Of a stretch of DNA of 64,000 nt, positions 21,792-33,882 are shown in pieces. The stretch is taken from assembly GCF_964199755.1 (NCBI RefSeq), contig NC_133910.1:10238711-10302710 (forward strand), written 5' to 3'. The position numbers and the translations under genes are program-made. Position 1 is the first letter of the stretch; each line of letters starts with the position of its first letter. The notes beneath the pieces were generated by a model. That model was not told where the DNA came from and did not search any database. It saw nothing but the letters and a program-made list of their open reading frames with translations. Origin of the DNA: Larus michahellis (lineage: Eukaryota > Chordata > Aves > Charadriiformes > Laridae).

Positions 21792-24700
21792 CTGCACCAA
21801 GTGAACGTCAGAGTGCTTTAGCAAGGGAACTAGCCCAGCAAGGGCTGGCTTTGCTGTGAGTAACAGGAACGTGGCAGCTCCCGCAACCCAGGCAGCAGCG
21901 AGCCCGGCTCCCAGGCCAGGCACTGCCCCCTGGACCACTCCTCCAGCCCTGCAGGAGGAAGGACCCCTGCAACCAAGGCACCAGCCCTGTCTGCAAGGCT
22001 TGGATGGCCAGGAGCCCGGCAAGCCCAGTGGCAGGGGGGACAGCTCATGGTCTCGTACCCCACTGCGAGCCCGGAGCATCTGCGCTGCCCCAATGAAGCC
22101 CCGAGAGCTCCCGCAGCAGCACTGCAGCCCTACCTGTCAGCTCCTGAAAGGACTTGTAGGGCTTCATGCCAAACCTCTTCCGATACTCGTTAAACGGCTG
22201 TAGCCTCAGCTGCCGGGATTCCTCGATGACCCCAACAGCCACTTTCAAGACATTGGCGTTGATGGTGTGTGTCCCACCAATCTGGAGGGCAAGAACACAA
22301 GGAGGAGCACACATGAGGCACAAGGCAGCACCGGCATCTGCCCCAGGGGAGCCACCGCACCAAACCATCCGTGTCCTGGGCACGGTGTCATGGAGATCAG
22401 CACATCATTGCAGCAGCACGAAGAGGGAGAATCACTGGACAGACTCTACAGCCAAAAACCAGCTGTAGAGCAGCCTGGGCTAAAGTCAGTCCTGTTCCCA
22501 GGGCAGGTCAGGGAATGACGCAGGAGAAGCCCCGTATGGACAGTGACCCACTGGCCTGGGAGGAGGGGAGAGATTTCGGGGGTTTGGGGTCACAGGGAGA
22601 ACCCGAACACCCAAAGAGCAGCAGGTCTGCGCCTCAGCCTTGCTGCTTTACACAGCAAAGAGTGTCAGAAATGCAGATGTAATCGCATGGAAGAAAATAT
22701 CCATGCGATGGCAGCAAAGAACAGTGCCAGACAAGCTCCACAGCCCAGTCTGGGCCAGGAGATCCCAGCTCACCGCAGGCTCCTGGTGTCACAGTGGTGT
22801 TTACTACAGAGTCCCCAGAGCAAGAAAACGGGGCTGCCAAGGCCCAGCCTTGCCATGGCGCTTGTGGGGAGGACTCATGACATGCCCATCAGGTGTGTGA
22901 CATGCAACCCACTACTGAATGGGGACATTTGTTACTCCTGAACGGCACTGCCCTCACGGTACCAGGAGCATCCCTCCCAGGGTCCCACAGCCCCGGCGCT
23001 GGCAGGGAGAGGGGCAGGACCTTACCCTTCCTGCAATCTGCTTGGAAAAGGACTCCACCAGCGCCTCCACGCCGTAGTCCATGAGCATGGAGGTGTTGTA
23101 GAGGAACTGCTCGTAGCTGTACTCTTGCCCCTGGATGATGAAGGAGTCGGGCATCAGCCCATGCCAGTGATAGAGCTGGTTGAACTCCACCGCGATGCGA
23201 TTCCGGTACTGGAACTGCGTCCCAAACAGCAGCTCGGGGTCAAACTTGAGGCTCAGGTAGTACCCGCTGAGGTGCTGGACATAGTCTTCGATGACGATCT
23301 TAATGGTCTCCCCTGGGCAGGAGGCGAGAGAAGCAGCCGTCAGCAGCAGGAGCTACCAGCGCCGTACCCAAATGACATCACCCACGTGCTACAGCAATAA
23401 GTCCCAGCACCCATCCACCACCTGGGACCTTTCTCACTACGGGCTTGTTGAGTTCGTTGGGAGTTTTTTCAGTTAATGATTTTTTCACCAGCAAAGGTCA
23501 GTCTGACAAAACTGAAATGGCTCCTGAGGAAGCTGACCTTGATACACTTCTCAGAGATAATGTGGTGACACGAGGCTCTTCTGGATTTTGGTCAAAAATT
23601 ACATTTCTTGAGATTACAGTAAATTTATAATAAAACATTAAAATGAAATAATTCAAAATTATGACAAAATTAATTTTTTGATGGACCAAAGCCAATGATC
23701 CCCAGAAGGCTGCCAGAGAAACTCCTACAGCTTCTAAAGCCAGCCTGGCCACCACCCTCAAACAGAGACCAACTAATGCCTAGTCCTTGGGACTTGCCCA
23801 GGGAGGTGGGACACGGGGCTCCGTGGTGCCCGTGCCCTGTGGCACCGCCGGTCCTCACCGATAAGGATGAGACGAGCCGTCTGGAAGAGCTGCTCGTCGC
23901 TCCAGGTGGGATGCTCCCGTTTCAGTATGTCACAGACGCGGTTGTGCTCGCGCAGCCAGAGTGTGGCGTACATGCATAGCCCCGGCAGCAGCCCAAACAC
24001 CTCCTGCCCCATCGCCAGCTGCTTCTCCTTGGGGACGGCAGATGGGTAGACCATGTGAACCAGAGCATCAGTGACCACGGGGGGGTACACCTCTCCATCC
24101 ACCACCTTGGGGAGACAAGAAGGGATGTCAGAAAGGAAGGAGGGGAGAAAACCACCCTGGTGAATGCCTGCCCATCCGCGACCTGTGTCCCTATGGGCAC
24201 CACAACCAGTCTCCCACAGGTGCTGAGTAGGATGGAAACAGCCCCCTCGTACAGACCCAACTGCAGGACCCCTGCTGCCATCAGAACAGCTGGACCCCAA
24301 AGCTCGTCCCTCCGGTCAGCAGCCACCGAGGGAGGCCCTGGCTGTGCTCCACATGGGGCAGCAGGGCTGGGGTCTCCTACAGGGCTGGGGTCTCCTGATG
24401 CTCCCAGGAGACTCTGTCCCAGGAGCTGCCAGAGGGACATGGGCTTCAAACAACCCTGGATTGCGGGGCTGAGACATGTTTTGGTCGTGCCAGGTGGTAC
24501 CTGGAATTTCAGCTTCCCATCTCGGAAGAGTCGCAGCTGATGCTGCCGCTGTAGGTTGTCCCCGTACAAGTGCCCGAGATCCACCTGCCGAGAGAGCACA
24601 GTGTCAAGGCTGCTCCAAAAGGCCGTGCATGCCCCGGTCCCCTCGTCACTCCCTGCGTGCCCCCGTGTCCCCCTCACCCCATGCCCCAGCGCCTTGGTGA

Positions 24701-27700
24701 AGCCACGTCCCATCTTCCCAGACGTCTTGAAGAACTGGTGGGTGAAATGCTGGGCGAAGAAGGCAAACATCAGGTTGGTGCCTCGGGGATCGGCTTCAAA
24801 CTTCTGCCGCAGCAGGAACCTCTCCGCCAGGAGCTGGGGGTCGGGGAGCTGCTTCTTCCCTGCGAAGGATGGAGATTGAGGGTAGATGTCCCTCGCTGAC
24901 CCAGCTGGGTATCGGAGCTGGCCATAGGGCTGCCGGTGAGCGCTGTCGTGTCTGCTGCAGCACCAGGCACTGATTCGTCTGCATAGACACCTTAGAGCCC
25001 TCTTACACAAGCTACGACATGCCCCAGCAGCTCAACCCGAGCTGTCCCAGCAGCGTTTTGGATGCCATCAAGCTCCTCCTGCCTGTGGGGCAATCAGTAG
25101 CACGTGGCACTGCCAGCAGTGCCTTGTCCATGGCAGTGAAAGCCTGGGAACGGGTGGATGGGAAACACCGATGCTGCGCCGAGTACAGACCCGGGGTGCT
25201 GCTCCGGTGACTCAGCCCCACAGTGTCAGTCCCCCCGGGCCAGCTGTGTACCTTTGGTGCCCATGGGCGTGGGGCAGTTGTCCGGCACGGGCGGGAGGAC
25301 GCGGGTGTAATAGCTGACGTTGGCGTAGGCCTCCCAGCTGATGTAGCCGTAGTCAGAGTTGAAGGTGGGGGGGCTGGGGATGAGACTGGCACGAACTGAA
25401 AGGAGAGAGGGGGGTCACCACTGTGGGGCCCGGGGCACAGGGCAGCACCCCACGGGCTCTGCCCACCCATTCAGTGCTGCCTGACGCCCTCCCCTGCCAG
25501 CCCAAAAACCAGAAAGGTACCAGCAGCGGAGGCACGTGGGTGCCCCAGGCTTTGCTCCCAGCCTTTTAAAGGGCTGCTTTTAAAGCCCTGCAGATACGAA
25601 GGGCTTGTACTAATGCGCTAAATGGATTCTTGGATGATGAGTGAGATGACAACCATACAGAAATGGTAAAACCAACAGCTGGAGCCTCGTAAATGTGTCG
25701 CTACGGCTCCAAGGACTGGAACCTAAATATTTATGCAAAGTGATGAATATGGGGACGTGAGTAACAAGGGCCAGCTCCATATTTCCATGGGCTGCTTTCC
25801 GTGCGGCTGCTTGAGAGCCGTTTGGCCTGGGGAGCGTGGCATGCCGAGAGCCGCTTGTGATTTCCAGCTGGCTGGCAGCCCGGCACGCGGCCAGAGATGC
25901 ACGGCTGGGGATGGATGGCTGGGGATGGACGGTCAGGGACACATGGTTGGGGATGGACGCACTGGCCAGGCAGCCTTCCCCCGGCAGGGTGATGGGCTGA
26001 CACGATGGGATGACAACCTCCCTGGGTCTCCTGGTGAGGTGACTCAAACCTGGTCACCACTGTGGCCGCGGGAGCTGCTCAGCAGCACTACAGCCATGCT
26101 GCCTCCACCCACATCTCTGCTGATGCCTGGGGGGGTCCCCGAGTCCTGCTGCACCCCGAGACCCACTCCAACCCCTCACCTGTGAGTATGAGCCTCATGA
26201 GCGTGTCCCTGATGAAGGTGCTGTTGACAATGTCCCAAAACCACTTGAAGTGGGTCAGGATGAAGTGGCAGAAGGCAGGACTGGGCTTCAGCCAGTCATG
26301 GAGGCGCATCCAGAGCTCGGCTGGGGGAGAGAGACCAGGGAAATCACTCACCCCGCTAACGAAGGCTGTTAACAGCCCTGGACCACACACGCTGTCACTG
26401 CTGGTGAGAGCACGTGCTGCAGGTGCAGCGTGCTGCCCTGGGACCCGCAGGTGCCAGAGGTCCTCTGGGCAAGAGGGACTTACGGGAGGTGCAGTTGGCC
26501 CCGAAGTATCCCGTCCGCGTGCAGTCGCACTCGTACCCTCCCAGGCCGACCCTCACGCACACCCCTTGGTGCTGGCAGGGGAAATAGCAACAGGGATTCA
26601 CTGCGGGGAGAGAGACATGTCACCGTCCATCCACGCTGTCACCTTCCCTGTGAAAGTTAGCCTTGTCCAGAACACCCGGGATTGCCAAAGGAACTGTCTG
26701 CACCCCGCGGCCACACACCGACGGGTGCTGCAAGCCCCAGCCCCAGCTCGGGCTGCTGCTGCCGGGGCCTCAGCCTCATGCATTGGGGGCTGCTGTGCCC
26801 CCGGAGCCCCGGCGTGGGATAAAACAGCGCGAACACAGCACCGGTGTTAATAATAAGAATGGCAATTGTCAGGGCTGAAGTTTGCTTTGGCACACAGCCC
26901 CTCCGCCCTCGCTGCCCCGAGCGGATGAAAAGGGCCAACTGCTGGGCTCGCTCCCCAGCTCCTGCCCAGCTCCTTCCTCCGCCGCCTTTGTGCCCCAGCC
27001 TGCAGGCGCCAGATAAGGGTCCCTTCCCGACAGCCCCACGGTGGCGGGATCCCATGGGACAGGAGCAGCACTGCCACCAAGTTGGGTTGGTCCCCACAGA
27101 CCCGGGATGGGGACTTTGTGCCAGGAGAATGAAAGTCACCAGCCCTGCCGGGACACACAGCACTCGGGGACAGCGGTGCCACTGACACAGCGCTCGGCTC
27201 CGGTGCCATTGGCTGCAGGGACAGGGACTGGCAGCATGACTTGAGCACCAGAAAGGACCAACAGACATCCCCGGTGTGCCCAGCGTCACGGCTGATGGTC
27301 CATGATCTCAGCGGGCACCCGCCGGCCCTGGTTCTGAGACTGGGGCGGAGGGACAGGCGCGCAGAATAGAAACCACATTTTTTCCATAGGAAATTGCAGC
27401 TAAAAATTAACATATTTGAAACATAAATCTAATTTTGCAGAGTTGCTCACCCCCCAGCCAGCCGGCTGCTGTCTCGGGGCAGGGCAGGGGTTGCCTGGGA
27501 GCCCCGGGCTTGGCCAGCAGCTCTGCGCCGGCCGCGCTCAGCCCTGTGACCCCGAATCCCTCACATCACGGGGGCCAGCTTGCAAAGACGCGTTCAGCTC
27601 CCAGCTCTTTCGTCAGACTCCCTTTCATCTCAGAATTTTTTTCATGTATCCAGATGGGAGGCAGCAGGCAGGTTCTTATTTATCTCAGACAAATTGAGGT

Positions 27701-30700
27701 CAGACCACCCGTTCGGTTTTTTGCAAGATGGGAACTTTCGCACAGGGAGCCGTGTTGCAGCGCAGCTGGAGCATCCTCCGGGCTGTTCCTGCGTCGGTAG
27801 CTCCGCACTCAACTCTGCTGCAAGCTTTGCAAACACCTAAAAGAGCAGCCCCATGCTGTGCGCACTGACACCCGGGGGGATGTGGGGCTGCTGCGGGTGC
27901 TGCAGCCACAGGGCTGGGAGGATGCTCCATGCCGCGGGCTCTGGCACGTCAGGTCGTGTCCTGCCCCATCTCCAGCTGACGTGGGGAGAAAGGAGAAGTT
28001 CACTTTGCTGGGGCTCTCCCCGATGCAGGGCTCGATGGCATGTCATGGCCGAGCACTCCTCCAAGGCGGGTTTGGCATCGCGCCAGGCTTGGCCGAGCTG
28101 CCTCCTCCCGCGGTTCACGGCGGTGTCAGCGCCGCAGGGTCCCGGAGGTGGGGCGGGAGCGGCATGTTCCAGCCAAAAGGGTGGAAGGGGGATGGAGCAT
28201 GTCCTGACCTGCGACAGCAAACCCCTCGCGTCCTTTCAGAGCCTCCCTCCCACGGTGGCTCCGAGCCTCTCCCCACCCTGGCCAGGAATCCTACACCGGC
28301 CCTGCTGGGATGGCTCCAGGTGTGGGGAAAGCGGCTGCCAGCCGCCGTGCTGGAGCGCAGCCCCCTCCGTGACGGCAGAGCTGGTGAACATGCTCCATCA
28401 CTGCTGAAAAATGCCAGATTTCGGGGACAACATCCGCTCTGCGAACCGCAGCCAAAGCAACCTGGGGTGAATCACGGCCGGGCTGGAGCCGGGCTTGCTC
28501 GATGGGACACAGCTCTGTGGCCACAGGCTTTGAAGATGATGAAAGGCTCACGCACTTGTTTTTCGGTTTCCTCGGGCCCACGAGCTGTTCACAGCACAGG
28601 CAGTGCAGCCAGATTGTCATCTGCAACCACTTCTGGCGACACCATGAGCAAGAGCAGCGTGCCAGGGCTGCAGCTGCACGCCACGTGGGGCTGCGTGATC
28701 CTCGTCCCCGCACCTGAGCCGGGCTGCCGGCCCCAAGGACAGGCTGCGGGCGGACGGGCGGGCTGGCTGGAGGGGGTGACGCAGCCCCCGGGCTCTCGTG
28801 TGGCAGCAGCCTCCCCTCTGCAGCCCGGGATGGTGCTCCATGAGGCTGTGCTGGGAGGAGGCTGTTGATCACAGGCTACAGAAACAGGCATAAAACAGAA
28901 ATGGCTCCGCCAGAGGCGCCCACCTGCTCTCACTCAGCAGGGTCCGAGCCCAGCCAGACCCATGGCTGGAGCTCGGACAGACGGTGACGTCTGGGTGCTC
29001 CCGCACCTCCTGTTTGCCAGCAGGAGAAGCAGCATGAGCCACCCGATGAGGGTGGAATGGCTGTGGAGAGGACGGTCAGGCTTATTTTGCAAGAATCCTT
29101 GTACAAAACTACACCCCTGAAGGCAAGGCAGCAGCCAAAGGCAATATCTGCAGGGAAAAACAAAGAAACACCGTGGGACTGGCTTGGCTCCGCTCACCGC
29201 CGGAGGAAAAGTCTACAGAGAGCAAACATCATGGCTCAGAGCCAAGGTGCAGCCAGCAAGGAGTCAAGTAGAAGTTCTCTGAGCAGCAAACACCAAGTGA
29301 GCGGGAGATCCCAGTCTCAGCCCAACATCCTGTTATTTGGTCTTCGAGAGCAGATCCGAGGTGTAGATTAGGGTTGCGGTGCTCCTGGTGCAGCGCTGGG
29401 GAGGAGCGGGAGCCCGGCTGCTCTGCTGACAGCACCTCGGGGCACAGCGCAGTTCCCCTAATCCCTCGATCAGATATCTCCCTCCCTAATTAAGGCTTGG
29501 AAGAAAGCTGCCCTTTCATGTATATCCTGGGTATCTTTTTTTTTTCCCCAACGTAGTAAAATTTGCTTTGATCCAGGCATGCAGCAGTCAGCTCCAGAGA
29601 GCGGTCATGGTGTGTCTGTCCCAGCTGCTTCAGGCATGTGGGTCCCCGTGCCCCGTCCTGTGCCCTGCAGGACACGTGGCTGCTGCTCCCAGCTGTCCTC
29701 AAGCCCCAGGAGGAGCTTCTCAGGGAGACGAGACCCATGCTGGGAGGTGGTCAAGCCAGTGGAGGGACCATGCAAAGGCTGTCCCTTGCCTGTCCCCACC
29801 AGCTGCAGTCCAGGTGGCGGCCAGGTCCATCCCATGGGGTCCCTCCTTTCGTGCAGACGTGCCCGACAGGCCCCCCAGCAGGACGCCTGCTGCCTCCCCA
29901 GCACTGGCCCTCCTCCTGCTGCTCCTGCTCTGTCCCTCTCTCCAGCCTGAGGCTGAGAAGCCCAGAGGGCTGCAGGGTGGCTTGGCCATGCTGGGGACAC
30001 CCAGACGCACTGTCCCCAGTGGGTGAACCTGCCACCTCCTGCCGGGTCGCACCCCAAATCCCGGAGTTCTCCACAGAGCAGGCGCGGCCACCCTCTGCAT
30101 GGCCATGGGGCCTCAAAGGGCTGCAACCCTGGGCCGTGTTCCCCTTTTGGACATGGACGCTGCTGAAACAGGGAAGTCCTCGAGGAAGTGAACTTGGGGA
30201 CACTATTTTTGCACAGGACCAGCCATCCGCGGGACCAGCCATCCGGCGGGACAGCTGCGGGGAGGGGGTGCGGGCGGTGGGAAGGGCAACATGCCCCGCT
30301 CCGGCATCCAGCTCTGCCTGCCAAGCCCAAACCTGCTCGGCTCGGGTCGCTTCTCCCGTGGTCCTGCATCCCCTGCAAAGAGGGGGTGCTGCTCAGCACC
30401 ACACGCCCAGTCTGTGCACATTCTGGGGGCTCTTGGTTTTGGGCATGTCACTTCCCACAGCGGCAGGTGAAGACGGCCAGGCTGCTGGGGACAGGGTCGC
30501 CCTCAGCACCATTTGCAACACAGGCGGCCAGAGCCCCGCTGAGGGATGCGGCCCACGTGCCTGGGACGGTTTTGCTGAGAACGTTACTCTAGTGAGGAAC
30601 TGTGAAACCTGAAAAGAGCTTCATGCTGGGATGGCGCTTTTCTGCAAGGAGGAAGGTCATTTCATGGAAGAGGGACTGGAGTCAATGCCCCATGAAGGAC

Positions 30701-31973
30701 CAGGAGGAAACTGTTCTGTAGGGGCTGGGGATGGAGCTGATGGGATTTGAGATGTGGTTTTATTTCGCAACACACTCTGTGGATGCCTGCCATAAGCAGC
30801 ATTAATCCTCAACATCCCCGGGTGCACGGGCAGCCCGAGCCCACCACAGCTGTGCCAGCTTGTGGGCACAGCAACGAAACGATGGCTCAGGCCACCAGAG
30901 CCGTCCCTGCTGCTCCCAGCCCTCCATCTTCACCCCCAAACTGCAGTTTCACCTGGTATGTGTTTGGGGAGAGTGGAGAAGGGCCCTGGCTGCCAGCAAT
31001 CGTGGATATTGCCCCCCTTTCTTTTGAGAAGCCCCATCCCAGCTGGGAGGCTGCAGGGAGCAGCCGGCTGCTGCCCCTCATCCCGGTGGCAGGGCCACCT
31101 CGGGGTGTCCACGGTCCTGTCCTGCCCCAGGGGCTCGCGGGACGGCAGTGGCCTTGGCAGGAGCCCAGCCCTGTCGTGCGGCTCGACGGTTCCTCCAGGC
31201 CCTGCGTGTGGTCCCCCCGCGGCCACAGCGGGAGGTAGAGGGGAAGTTTGTTTTTCATGGGAGATTTTGGTCTCCGGTCAGGCATGAAGGGCCAAAGCCT
31301 GCAGCTCCGGCTGCTGCGGGGACTCTGCACCAGGTGGTGGCCTCGGGGGTCCCAGCCGTCCGGCTGCCCCTGCCCGCCGCCCCGGGGCTTCTGCTCGCCG
31401 CCCGACGGCCGGTTCCCGGCAGGACCAGCCCGTGGCGATGGGCGCGATCCCACCCGGGGACCCGGCGGGGTGCGGACCCGTCCCGCAGCGCTGGGCAGGG
31501 GCTTGCGGCAAACGCCCCGACTTCGGGCGGCCGCCCCACGCCCCCTGCGCCTCCGGGGGTCCGGGACTCCCGGTACGGCAGCCTCCGGGACCAGGTCCCC
31601 CTGCGTCCCCCGGGGCCGGATACCCCGGTGCCGGGTCCCCCCTCGCTCCCGGCCCCCACCCGGTGCCAGATCCCCGCGGTGCAGGACGTTGCCGCTCCCC
31701 CCGGTACCGAATCCCCCGGGGCCGACTCCCTCCTCGCTCCCCGGGTCCCCTCGGTGCCAGATCGCCCCCGGTGCGGGATGTCGCGATGCCCCTCGGTACC
31801 GGCTTCCCCGGGTCTCCCCTCCTTCCCTCCCGGCCCCCTCCCCGCGTACCGGAGCCGTCGGTGGCGGCGGTCCCGGCGGCGCAGAGCAGCACGGCGTGGG
31901 CGAGGAGCAGCCGCAGCGCGGCCCGGCGCAGCCCCACGCCCGGGGGGGCCCGGGCCCGGCACCCACCGCCCAT
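21436..31973 (-). CDS. PTGS1: PTGS1, prostaglandin G/H synthase 1 (cyclooxygenase-1), complete CDS in ten exons
   Basis: COX-1 converts arachidonic acid to PGG2 and then PGH2. It is a haem-containing homodimer bound to the lumenal ER and nuclear envelope membrane. Coding exons: 31850-31973, 26484-26600, 26180-26320, 25252-25395, 24678-24859, 24501-24584, 23859-24105, 23026-23312, 22134-22281 and 21436-21791; all GT-AG, all phases agree, 609 residues (human 599). A cleavable signal peptide (about 1-36) is followed by an EGF module (42-80), a membrane-binding helical segment (about 82-128) and the peroxidase/cyclooxygenase domain. Residue n in the usual ovine numbering is n+9 here: Arg120 = R129, distal His207 = H216, catalytic Tyr385 = Y394, proximal haem ligand His388 = H397, aspirin target Ser530 = S539. 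Four N-glycosylation sites are kept (N77, N113, N153, N419). The ER-retention tail is STEL. Oddities: positions 513, 516 and 523 are Gln, Gly and Val. COX-2 is excluded because the COX-2-specific C-terminal insertion is absent and Ile434 is retained. Confidence 0.97.
22134..22281 (-). CDS. PTGS1: PTGS1 coding exon 9
   Basis: Begins IGG; the first residue is I443 (position 434, Ile as in COX-1). It contains [20 protein letters not shown]. 148 nt. Confidence 0.96.
22682..22709. repeat. Short perfect inverted repeat in PTGS1 intron
   Basis: Arms ATCGCATGGA and TCCATGCGAT (10 bp, perfect) around an 8-nt A-rich loop, within the intron between coding exons 8 and 9. It may be chance. Confidence 0.5.
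23026..23312 (-). CDS. PTGS1: PTGS1 coding exon 8 (catalytic Tyr385 and haem ligand)
   Basis: Contains [16 protein letters not shown] with the radical tyrosine Y394 (Tyr385) and the proximal haem histidine H397 (His388). Sequon N419-T-S. It ends QIAGR on a codon boundary. 287 nt. Confidence 0.97.
23859..24105 (-). CDS. PTGS1: PTGS1 coding exon 7
   Basis: Contains [20 protein letters not shown] and [20 protein letters not shown], core helices of the peroxidase fold. 247 nt, ending in a split Gly codon. Confidence 0.96.
24501..24584 (-). CDS. PTGS1: PTGS1 coding exon 6
   Basis: 28 codons starting [14 protein letters not shown]. Same length as the human exon. Confidence 0.95.
24678..24859 (-). 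CDS. PTGS1: PTGS1 coding exon 5 (distal haem side)
   Basis: Contains [20 protein letters not shown] with the peroxidase-site distal histidine H216 (His207). It ends at FTKALGHG on a codon boundary. Confidence 0.96.
25252..25395 (-). CDS. PTGS1: PTGS1 coding exon 4
   Basis: Begins with V128 and R129 (the Arg120 that pairs with the substrate carboxylate), then [19 protein letters not shown]. It carries sequon N153-V-S. 144 nt. Confidence 0.96.
25900..25960. repeat. Short imperfect tandem repeat in PTGS1 intron
   Basis: Repeated GGCTGGGGATGGA-like units in the intron between coding exons 3 and 4. Local slippage-type repeat. Confidence 0.55.
26180..26320 (-). CDS. PTGS1: PTGS1 coding exon 3 (membrane-binding domain)
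   Basis: Residues 81-127: amphipathic helices ([17 protein letters not shown] and onward) that insert in one membrane leaflet. Sequon N113-S-T. It ends TLMRLILT, just before Arg120. Confidence 0.96.
26484..26600 (-). CDS. PTGS1: PTGS1 coding exon 2 (EGF module)
   Basis: Residues 42-80: [18 protein letters not shown] and then [17 protein letters not shown]. It contains the EGF cysteines and N-glycosylation sequon N77-C-T. Acceptor CCCCGCAG, donor GTAAGT; 117 nt. Confidence 0.96.
26601..31849 (-). other. PTGS1: PTGS1 first intron (5.2 kb), no gene recognised
   Basis: The largest PTGS1 intron. It is mostly GC-rich with many spurious ORFs. A compact AT-rich island (about 27360-27430) stands out and could be regulatory. 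No coding content was identified on either strand. Confidence 0.55.
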
Positions 31974-32130
31974 TGCGAGAGGCAGCTCCGCCGCGTCCCG
32001 CCGGCGCTCCCGGCCCGGCCCCGCCGCCCCCGCCCCCGCCGCGCCTCCGCCCGCCCCCGACGGGACGGGGCCGCCTCCGACAGCTCGGCCCGCCCGGGGG
32101 GACTGTCCCGGCCCGCGCACCCCTCCCGGG
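31380..32130 (-). promoter_or_regulatory. PTGS1: CpG island, promoter and first exon of PTGS1
   Basis: Dense CpG surrounding the PTGS1 start codon. GC-box-rich sequence (CCGCCCCCGCCCCCGCCGCG, about 32018-32050) lies just upstream of the start on the minus strand, and no TATA box is apparent. This fits a housekeeping-type COX-1 promoter. The long ORFs through this island are composition artefacts. Confidence 0.7.
31850..31973 (-). CDS. PTGS1: PTGS1 coding exon 1 (start and signal peptide)
   Basis: ATG at 31971-31973 with G at -3 and +4. It encodes 41 residues with a hydrophobic core [19 protein letters not shown], a good signal peptide. Donor GTACGC. It sits inside the CpG island. The mammalian gene splits this region with a very short intron; here start and signal peptide share one exon. 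Confidence 0.85.
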
Positions 32131-32202
32131 GTCCGCCGTGGCCACCCCTGGGTCCCTGGCCGTGCCCTGAGCCCCGTGTACCCCAGGAGCCCCCTGTCCG
32201 TC

Positions 32203-32412
32203 CCCAGGTCCCCCCCGGGCCCTCCCAGTCCCCGCCACCCCCGAGCATCTCCATACCCATCTTACAGTTCCCAGGTCCCCCAGCATCCCCATGCCCATGC
32301 CCTGCCCCCCAGGTCCCCCTGGTCCTCACATCCCCCAGCATCTCTATGCCCACACGCTGGTCCCCAGGTCCCCCAGCATCCTCATGCCCATGCCCTGGTG
32401 ACCAGGCCCCCC
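32203..32412. repeat. C-rich imperfect tandem repeat upstream of PTGS1
   Basis: Recurring CCCCAGGTCCCCCAGCATC and CATGCCCATGCCCTG modules with variable spacing of about 45-60 nt, just upstream of the PTGS1 CpG island. Confidence 0.65.
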
Positions 32413-33880
32413 AGGACCACCACACCCATCCCCTGATGCACGAGCCCCCTGCCTGTGTCCCCGTGTCCCAGGACACCCTGTTGCAGCTCGGGCAGCAGCA
32501 CCATCCCCACAGCGTGGCCGTGGGCTGTGGGCCCAGCTCAGCTCCCTCTGTCCTGCTGTGGGAGGCTGCCCGGCAAGGCTGCCCTGCTGGCGCCAGGCGC
32601 TGGACTGCCCACAGCTGCCAGCAGCCAGAAAAGCTGAGTTTATCAGTGAAACCATCGCTCGGTGTTTCCTGCCTGGCCACTTTGCCCCCCAGTGCCAGCC
32701 TGCTGGCAGCGGGGACAGGATCAGGCCAGGCCAGCCCAGCCCAGGCAGGCTCCAGCCACCCTGCAGGGGAGCTCATCCGGCCAGGAGAGGCTCTGGATGT
32801 GGCTGGAGTGGGCAAGAGCACGATGGGCTGCAGACCTTGCTGAGACAGCCTCAGGGGATGTCCCCAAGCCTGGTGGCACCCAGAGCCCAGGGGTTGTGGC
32901 TGCTTGCCCTCTCCCGGGCTGCTCTGCGGCAGCGGCAGGGTCCGCAGCGCAGGCCTGGGTGTATTTCAAGATTATCTCGGGTTTTGCTGTCACCTCCTTG
33001 CAGCACGGCAGGAAGCCCCGGGGGGTGCATGGTTCCTGTGTGGTTCCCGCACTTGGCGTGGAAAGCGGCTGGGGTTGGGGCGGGAGCGGGGCTGTGGCAG
33101 CAGGGCTGGTGCTGTGGGGCTCTGCTGGGTTTCGGCAGCGGGGAGGGAGCATCCCCGCAGGGTGAGCGGCTTTTGCAGGTGTCCAAAAATGAACAAGGGC
33201 CTCGGATCCAGCTTCAGCAGGCAAATGCATCAGCCATGATGCAAATATGAGCTCAGCAAGCTCTCAATGTGCTCTTAGGGTGGGGACACCGTCTGCCTCC
33301 CGATGATGAACACGCGCTGGAAACAAGGGGCAGGTTTTGCTGTACGCGTGCAGTCGTTGCGGTCAGTGTGTGCCACGGTTGGGACTGCTGCTACCCACTG
33401 CTCGTCCCGACCTCCCCCCTCCGAGACAAAGCACCAAATATAAAGCCATGGCAGGTTGGCGGTTCAGTGCAGAAGGACGGATTTCGGCAGGGCGTTGGGA
33501 TGCTTTCAGCAGGAGTGCAGTGGGGACAGTGTCAAACACTCGCCCAGGCGCTGCCCTGTCCTCCCACCCCATGCCTGTTTGCTCCCTGGCTGCAGGAGCA
33601 GGGCAGCACTAGGTCCCTCCCCAAGCCCTGGCTCCGGCCTTTCCCCCCCACCCCCCGCACCCCATCCACGGTGCTGTTGGCCACAGCACTGGGACCTGGC
33701 AGAGCTCGACACGCATCTTCGTGGGCGAGCCTGGCAGCCCTTGGGGATGTCTCCGCTCCAGGAGCTCTCCTGCCCTCGCGGTTCCGCTCCCTGTCCCCTT
33801 CTCAGGTTTTAATAATCATTTGCTTGCACGATATAGGAAAGGGTTGTGACAGCTGCAAGGCCGGCTGTCTGGCCAGGGCC
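32413..33880. other. GC-rich intergenic sequence, nothing recognised
   Basis: Upstream of PTGS1 on its minus strand. No motif-bearing ORF, splice-consistent exon or repeat family was recognised. Confidence 0.5.
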
Positions 33881-33882
33881 AC

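Noticed and set aside
23922-25010. 362-codon minus ORF including PTGS1 sequence
   Set aside because: A read-through of PTGS1 exons 5 and 6 and neighbouring introns; the real product requires splicing.
27858-30612. Several ORFs of over 300 codons in PTGS1 intron 1
   Set aside because: GC-rich chance frames on both strands without protein-like composition.
30887-32821. 644-codon minus-strand ORF across the PTGS1 promoter
   Set aside because: It overlaps the PTGS1 CpG island in another frame, is low-complexity Gly/Arg/Pro, and has no domain. GC-rich DNA rarely contains stops.
31248-32843. 531-codon plus-strand ORF antisense to PTGS1 exon 1
   Set aside because: Pro/Ser/Ala-rich composition artefact of the CpG island and the adjacent C-rich tandem repeat.
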